This document shows positions 14,980-17,068 of a DNA stretch of 17,068 bases, piece after piece. Location: contig DASVES010000215.1 of assembly GCA_036380435.1 (NCBI GenBank), positions 1-17,068 on the forward strand. Reading direction: 5' to 3'. Below the pieces are notes generated by a model. It saw only the letters and a list, made by a program, of their open reading frames with translations. It did not search any database and had not been told where the DNA came from. The DNA comes from DASQDT01 sp036380435. Lineage in GTDB: Bacteria > Acidobacteriota > Blastocatellia > Pyrinomonadales > Pyrinomonadaceae. Position numbers and translations under genes: made by a program. Within the stretch, counting starts at the first letter, position 1, and each line of letters starts with the position of its first letter.

Positions 14980-15873
14980 TCACCAACGCCCGACGACGCG
15001 CTCAACATCCGCCTCCTCACGTCCGACGCGCACGCCGCCAAAGAGACGCCATCTCTCCGCGTGCTCCACCGCCTCGCCCGGCCCCAGACTCCTCAGCGGC
15101 GACAGCGACTCCACCTCGATGAACGAGCCGGCCGTGAACACCTCGTTGTTGCACCCGAAGTCCGGGTAGCTCGCGCCCTCCTCGTAGCCGAAGTGCTTGA
15201 CGAAGAGTGTGTCATCCACAGCGTAGGCCGCCCACCCGCGCCGGTTGGAAACGCCGAGCTTCTGCGGCGCGGAGGCTGTGGCGTCCGTCGCCAGCCGGAT
15301 GTACTTCGGGCCGAGCGACCAGCGCGCGTCGGCGAGGTTCGTGTAGGGCCAGAGGACGAGTGCGCGCGCCGGCAGCAGGCATGCGGGATGCGGGCCGTAA
15401 GGCTCCTGCGGGATGATGGCCTGCCCCCCGCCGCGCATGATGGTGAGCGCCCACGCGGCCAGCTCGACGCCCCACAAATTCCGGTTGACGACGCGGTGGA
15501 GCAGGCGGACGCCGCTCCCCTCGGCGTCGAGCGCGACGGTGATCTCCTTCTGCATGCCCGTCGCTTGCTCGGGCTGCTGCCGGAGGCGGACGCTCAACTC
15601 GTCGATGACTTCAAATTCGACCGCGTCGTTGTCGGGCACGTAGCTGCGGGGCATGGCCTCGGGCGCCGTCCACAGGCGGTGGCCGCCGAGCGGCCTCCAC
15701 TCGCCGAGGGGCGTCGCGACGGACGCGCCGGGCACTTCGCCGAGCACGTTCTCGCCGCCCGCCAGACAGTAGCGGACGACGCGCGGCCCCACGTCGGTCG
15801 TGACGACGACCTCCGCGTCCCCGTTCGACAGCCGGTAGCAGTTCGGCAGGTTGAGGTAAGTTATTTTTTCCAA
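14980..15873 (-). CDS. Galactose-mutarotase-fold protein (DUF4380-like)
   Basis: This 297-aa cytoplasmic protein has the feel of the aldose-1-epimerase/DUF4380 superfamily. Its N-terminus binds the pattern of a beta-sandwich (ITYLNLPNCYRLSNGDAEVVVTTDVGPRVVRY). It has GEWRPLGGHRLWTAPE at about 58-73, a HRVVNRNLWGVELAAWALT strand pair, and WPYTNLADARW. A catalytic assignment is not possible from these segments alone. Carbohydrate recognition or epimerisation is inferred. It is co-directional with the dioxygenase-like gene and the sugar transporter permease upstream, which fits a sugar-related function. No signal peptide is seen. Confidence 0.65.
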   Translation of the reverse strand: MEKITYLNLPNCYRLSNGDAEVVVTTDVGPRVVRYCLAGGENVLGEVPGASVATPLGEWRPLGGHRLWTAPEAMPRSYVPDNDAVEFEVIDELSVRLRQQPEQATGMQKEITVALDAEGSGVRLLHRVVNRNLWGVELAAWALTIMRGGGQAIIPQEPYGPHPACLLPARALVLWPYTNLADARWSLGPKYIRLATDATASAPQKLGVSNRRGWAAYAVDDTLFVKHFGYEEGASYPDFGCNNEVFTAGSFIEVESLSPLRSLGPGEAVEHAERWRLFGGVRVGREEADVERVVGRW

Positions 15874-15934
15874 CTCGGGTGATGTCCGTAGCGGCGGGGC
15901 GAGTCCGCCGTCTGCTCAAGGGATAGAATGTTTA

Positions 15935-16041
15935 GACAGGATTGACAGGACGGACAGGATGAAGAAGAGTTGATTTCAGATTTGAGATTTCAAATTTCAG
16001 ACTTCAAATCTGTTCGTCCTGTCCGTCCTGTCAATCCTGTC
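15935..16041. repeat. Family C palindrome (GACAGGATTGACAGGACGGA arms)
   Basis: Two perfect 25-bp inverted arms (15935-15959 and 16017-16041) enclose an AT-rich interior (about 15973-16010) that itself folds through ATTTGA/TCAAAT motifs. It lies between the dioxygenase-like gene (stop at 16053, 11 nt away) and the mutarotase-fold gene (start 15873). Its sequence is unrelated to families A and B. Confidence 0.9.
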
Positions 16042-16052
16042 CATTTCCTGCC

Positions 16053-16853
16053 TTAATACGCGAACGACTGGTAAATCTCCGTCCCCTCGTCATCGACGGA
16101 TTCGACGACCGGGTTGAAGCGCAGGAGAAAGCGCGCGCGCTCCGAGAGCGCCGAGAGCGCGTCGCGCGGGACGCGTATCGAGACCTCGGGGCGAAACAGC
16201 CAGCGGCGGCTGTAGCCGACCACCACCATCGGGCGGGGCCGCGCCGTGCGGTTCGGCGTGCCCCGGTGCAGGCCCCGCACGTCGCGAATCATCACGTCGC
16301 CGGCGCGCAAAAGAATCGGCTCAAGCGCCGTCTCGCCCGCCTCGATGCGCCGCAGGCCCTCCTCCTTCGACAGCAGGTGCGTGCCCCGCGCCACCTCGAA
16401 GGGGCCGTTCTCGGGCGTCACGTCGGCGAGCGGGAAGTTGACGGCGAGCTGGAAGGGCGGCGTCTCGCTGCCGGTCTCGGGGAAAAGCGGCGGCGCGTCG
16501 CGGTGCACGTCCTGATAGTCGGAGCCTAAGAGCGGCGTGTCGGTCGCGAGCTGGCACATCACGGCGTCCTCGCCGACCAGTCCCATGACCACGCCGAGCA
16601 CGTCCTCGTCCTCGAAGACGCGCGGGTCACTGAACGGCTGGCGGAAGGGCAGCGTCACGTAGTAGCGGAGCGGCCCGCGGTTCTGCACGTGGCCCTCGCG
16701 CTCCAGGTGTCTCTCCAGCAACGGCGCGAAAGCCTCCCCCCACGCCTCCAGCCGCGCGCGCTCGAAGTGGCTCGGCAACACGCAGAAGCCGTCGCGCAAA
16801 ACCTGCCCGACGAACGACTCGATCTCGCTACTGCGGTAGCGGCCTGTGGTCAT
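16053..16853 (-). CDS. Phytanoyl-CoA dioxygenase (PhyH) family Fe(II)/2-oxoglutarate oxygenase
   Basis: This 266-aa protein has the usual length and motif order of PhyH enzymes. A proximal HxD lies in DVHRDAPPLF (H117, D119). The strand FQLAVNFPLADVTPENGPFEVARGTH is typical of the family core. The distal His lies in RGLHRGTPN (H196), and an Arg follows in VVGYSRRW, suited to binding 2-oxoglutarate. The three Fe ligands are thus intact. The substrate cannot be told; PhyH relatives act on small molecules as well as phytanoyl-CoA. I take the start at 16853 (MTTGRYRSSE). An upstream in-frame start at 16874 adds only seven residues, encoded by the family B repeat and its flank. It lies downstream of the transporter permease, with the gap filled by a palindrome. 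Confidence 0.85.
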   Translation of the reverse strand: MTTGRYRSSEIESFVGQVLRDGFCVLPSHFERARLEAWGEAFAPLLERHLEREGHVQNRGPLRYYVTLPFRQPFSDPRVFEDEDVLGVVMGLVGEDAVMCQLATDTPLLGSDYQDVHRDAPPLFPETGSETPPFQLAVNFPLADVTPENGPFEVARGTHLLSKEEGLRRIEAGETALEPILLRAGDVMIRDVRGLHRGTPNRTARPRPMVVVGYSRRWLFRPEVSIRVPRDALSALSERARFLLRFNPVVESVDDEGTEIYQSFAY

Positions 16854-16861
16854 AGAAATTT

Positions 16862-16930
16862 CGTCAATCGTCAATTGTCAATCGAAGAGACTGTCTCTCA
16901 CGATTGACGATTGACGATTGACGATTCACG
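16862..16930. repeat. Family B palindrome filling the permease-dioxygenase gap
   Basis: The left arm (16862-16884, CGTCAATCG units) pairs with the right arm (16901-16930, CGATTGACGATTGACG units). A small AGAGA-CTG-TCTCT hairpin lies between them. Bases 16915-16937 are an exact 23-bp inverted match to 7333-7355, and the last base is the first base of the permease stop codon. Confidence 0.85.
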
Positions 16931-16936
16931 GCCTTT

Positions 16937-17068
16937 TCACTTCCTCATGCTCAGTCGGTTCTGCACGATGACGACGGCGAGCAGGATGACGCCGCGCAGG
17001 ACGAGTTGCCACCACGGGCTGATCTGCCCTTCGAGGTTAAAGACGTTGAAGATCATGCCGAGCAGGAT
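16937..17068 (-). CDS. C-terminal end of a sugar ABC transporter permease (RbsC-like), partial
   Basis: Only the last 43 residues and the stop codon are present. They read ILLGMIFNVFNLEGQISPWW, then a hydrophobic helix QLVLRGVILLAVVIVQ and a short basic end NRLSMRK. This matches the last membrane helix and tail of ribose/xylose-type ABC permeases, where a N-x-L-x-x-I-S-x-x-W-Q stretch precedes the final helix. The gene enters from the right edge. It would move sugar across the inner membrane with a binding protein and ATPase lying outside the window. Confidence 0.65.
   Translation of the reverse strand: MLLGMIFNVFNLEGQISPWWQLVLRGVILLAVVIVQNRLSMRK

Noticed and set aside
14002..15882. Plus-strand frames of 286 and 273 codons (14002-14862 and 15061-15882)
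   Set aside because: They are antisense shadows of the S41 peptidase and mutarotase-fold genes, which carry recognisable family motifs.

Overview
The window is high-GC, densely coded bacterial DNA. The left two thirds is one edge of a type VI secretion system (T6SS) locus and the right third is ordinary metabolic or housekeeping genes. The gene style, the long A/P/T-rich linkers and the abundant palindromic intergenic repeats suggest a large-genome environmental bacterium, possibly Acidobacteriota. That assignment is an impression: there is no rRNA or other marker gene here to confirm it.

Layout. Minus strand, 1-5337: tssK, tssL and tssM in transcription order. These are the baseplate-to-membrane adaptor and the two core inner-membrane proteins. 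tssM runs off the left edge. Upstream of tssK lies a short decayed stretch (about 5486-5643, plus strand) that ends like a formylglycine-generating-enzyme (FGE/SUMF1) domain. A 520-aa methyltransferase with a regulatory domain follows (5767-7329, minus).

Plus strand, 7630-12166: three tandem genes, each coding an N-terminal FHA domain, a low-complexity linker, one membrane helix, a second linker and a C-terminal periplasmic domain. The middle protein has a recognisable MltD/Slt-like lytic transglycosylase active site. In the first protein the catalytic Glu position is Gln. In the third the Glu is kept but the GLxQ and AxYN motifs are lost. An unrecognised 202-aa protein (12334-12942, plus) follows.

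Minus strand, 12972-17068: a strong intrinsic terminator, an exported S41-type peptidase with TPRs, a mutarotase-fold (DUF4380-like) protein, a phytanoyl-CoA-dioxygenase-family enzyme and the C-terminal end of a sugar ABC transporter permease.

How the parts may work together (inference): TssL and TssM build the membrane channel and TssK docks the baseplate. The FHA domains could read Thr phosphorylation on the cytoplasmic side while the periplasmic domains open, or merely bind, peptidoglycan for the channel. The FGE-like remnant recalls TagR of the threonine-phosphorylation pathway of other T6SSs. No kinase or phosphatase gene lies in this window.

The most striking non-coding feature is that many intergenic gaps hold long imperfect palindromes of three unrelated sequence families. 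Family A almost exactly fills the gaps, and in three cases its arm stops 9-10 nt before the start codon. These repeats also create false N-terminal extensions in naive gene calls.
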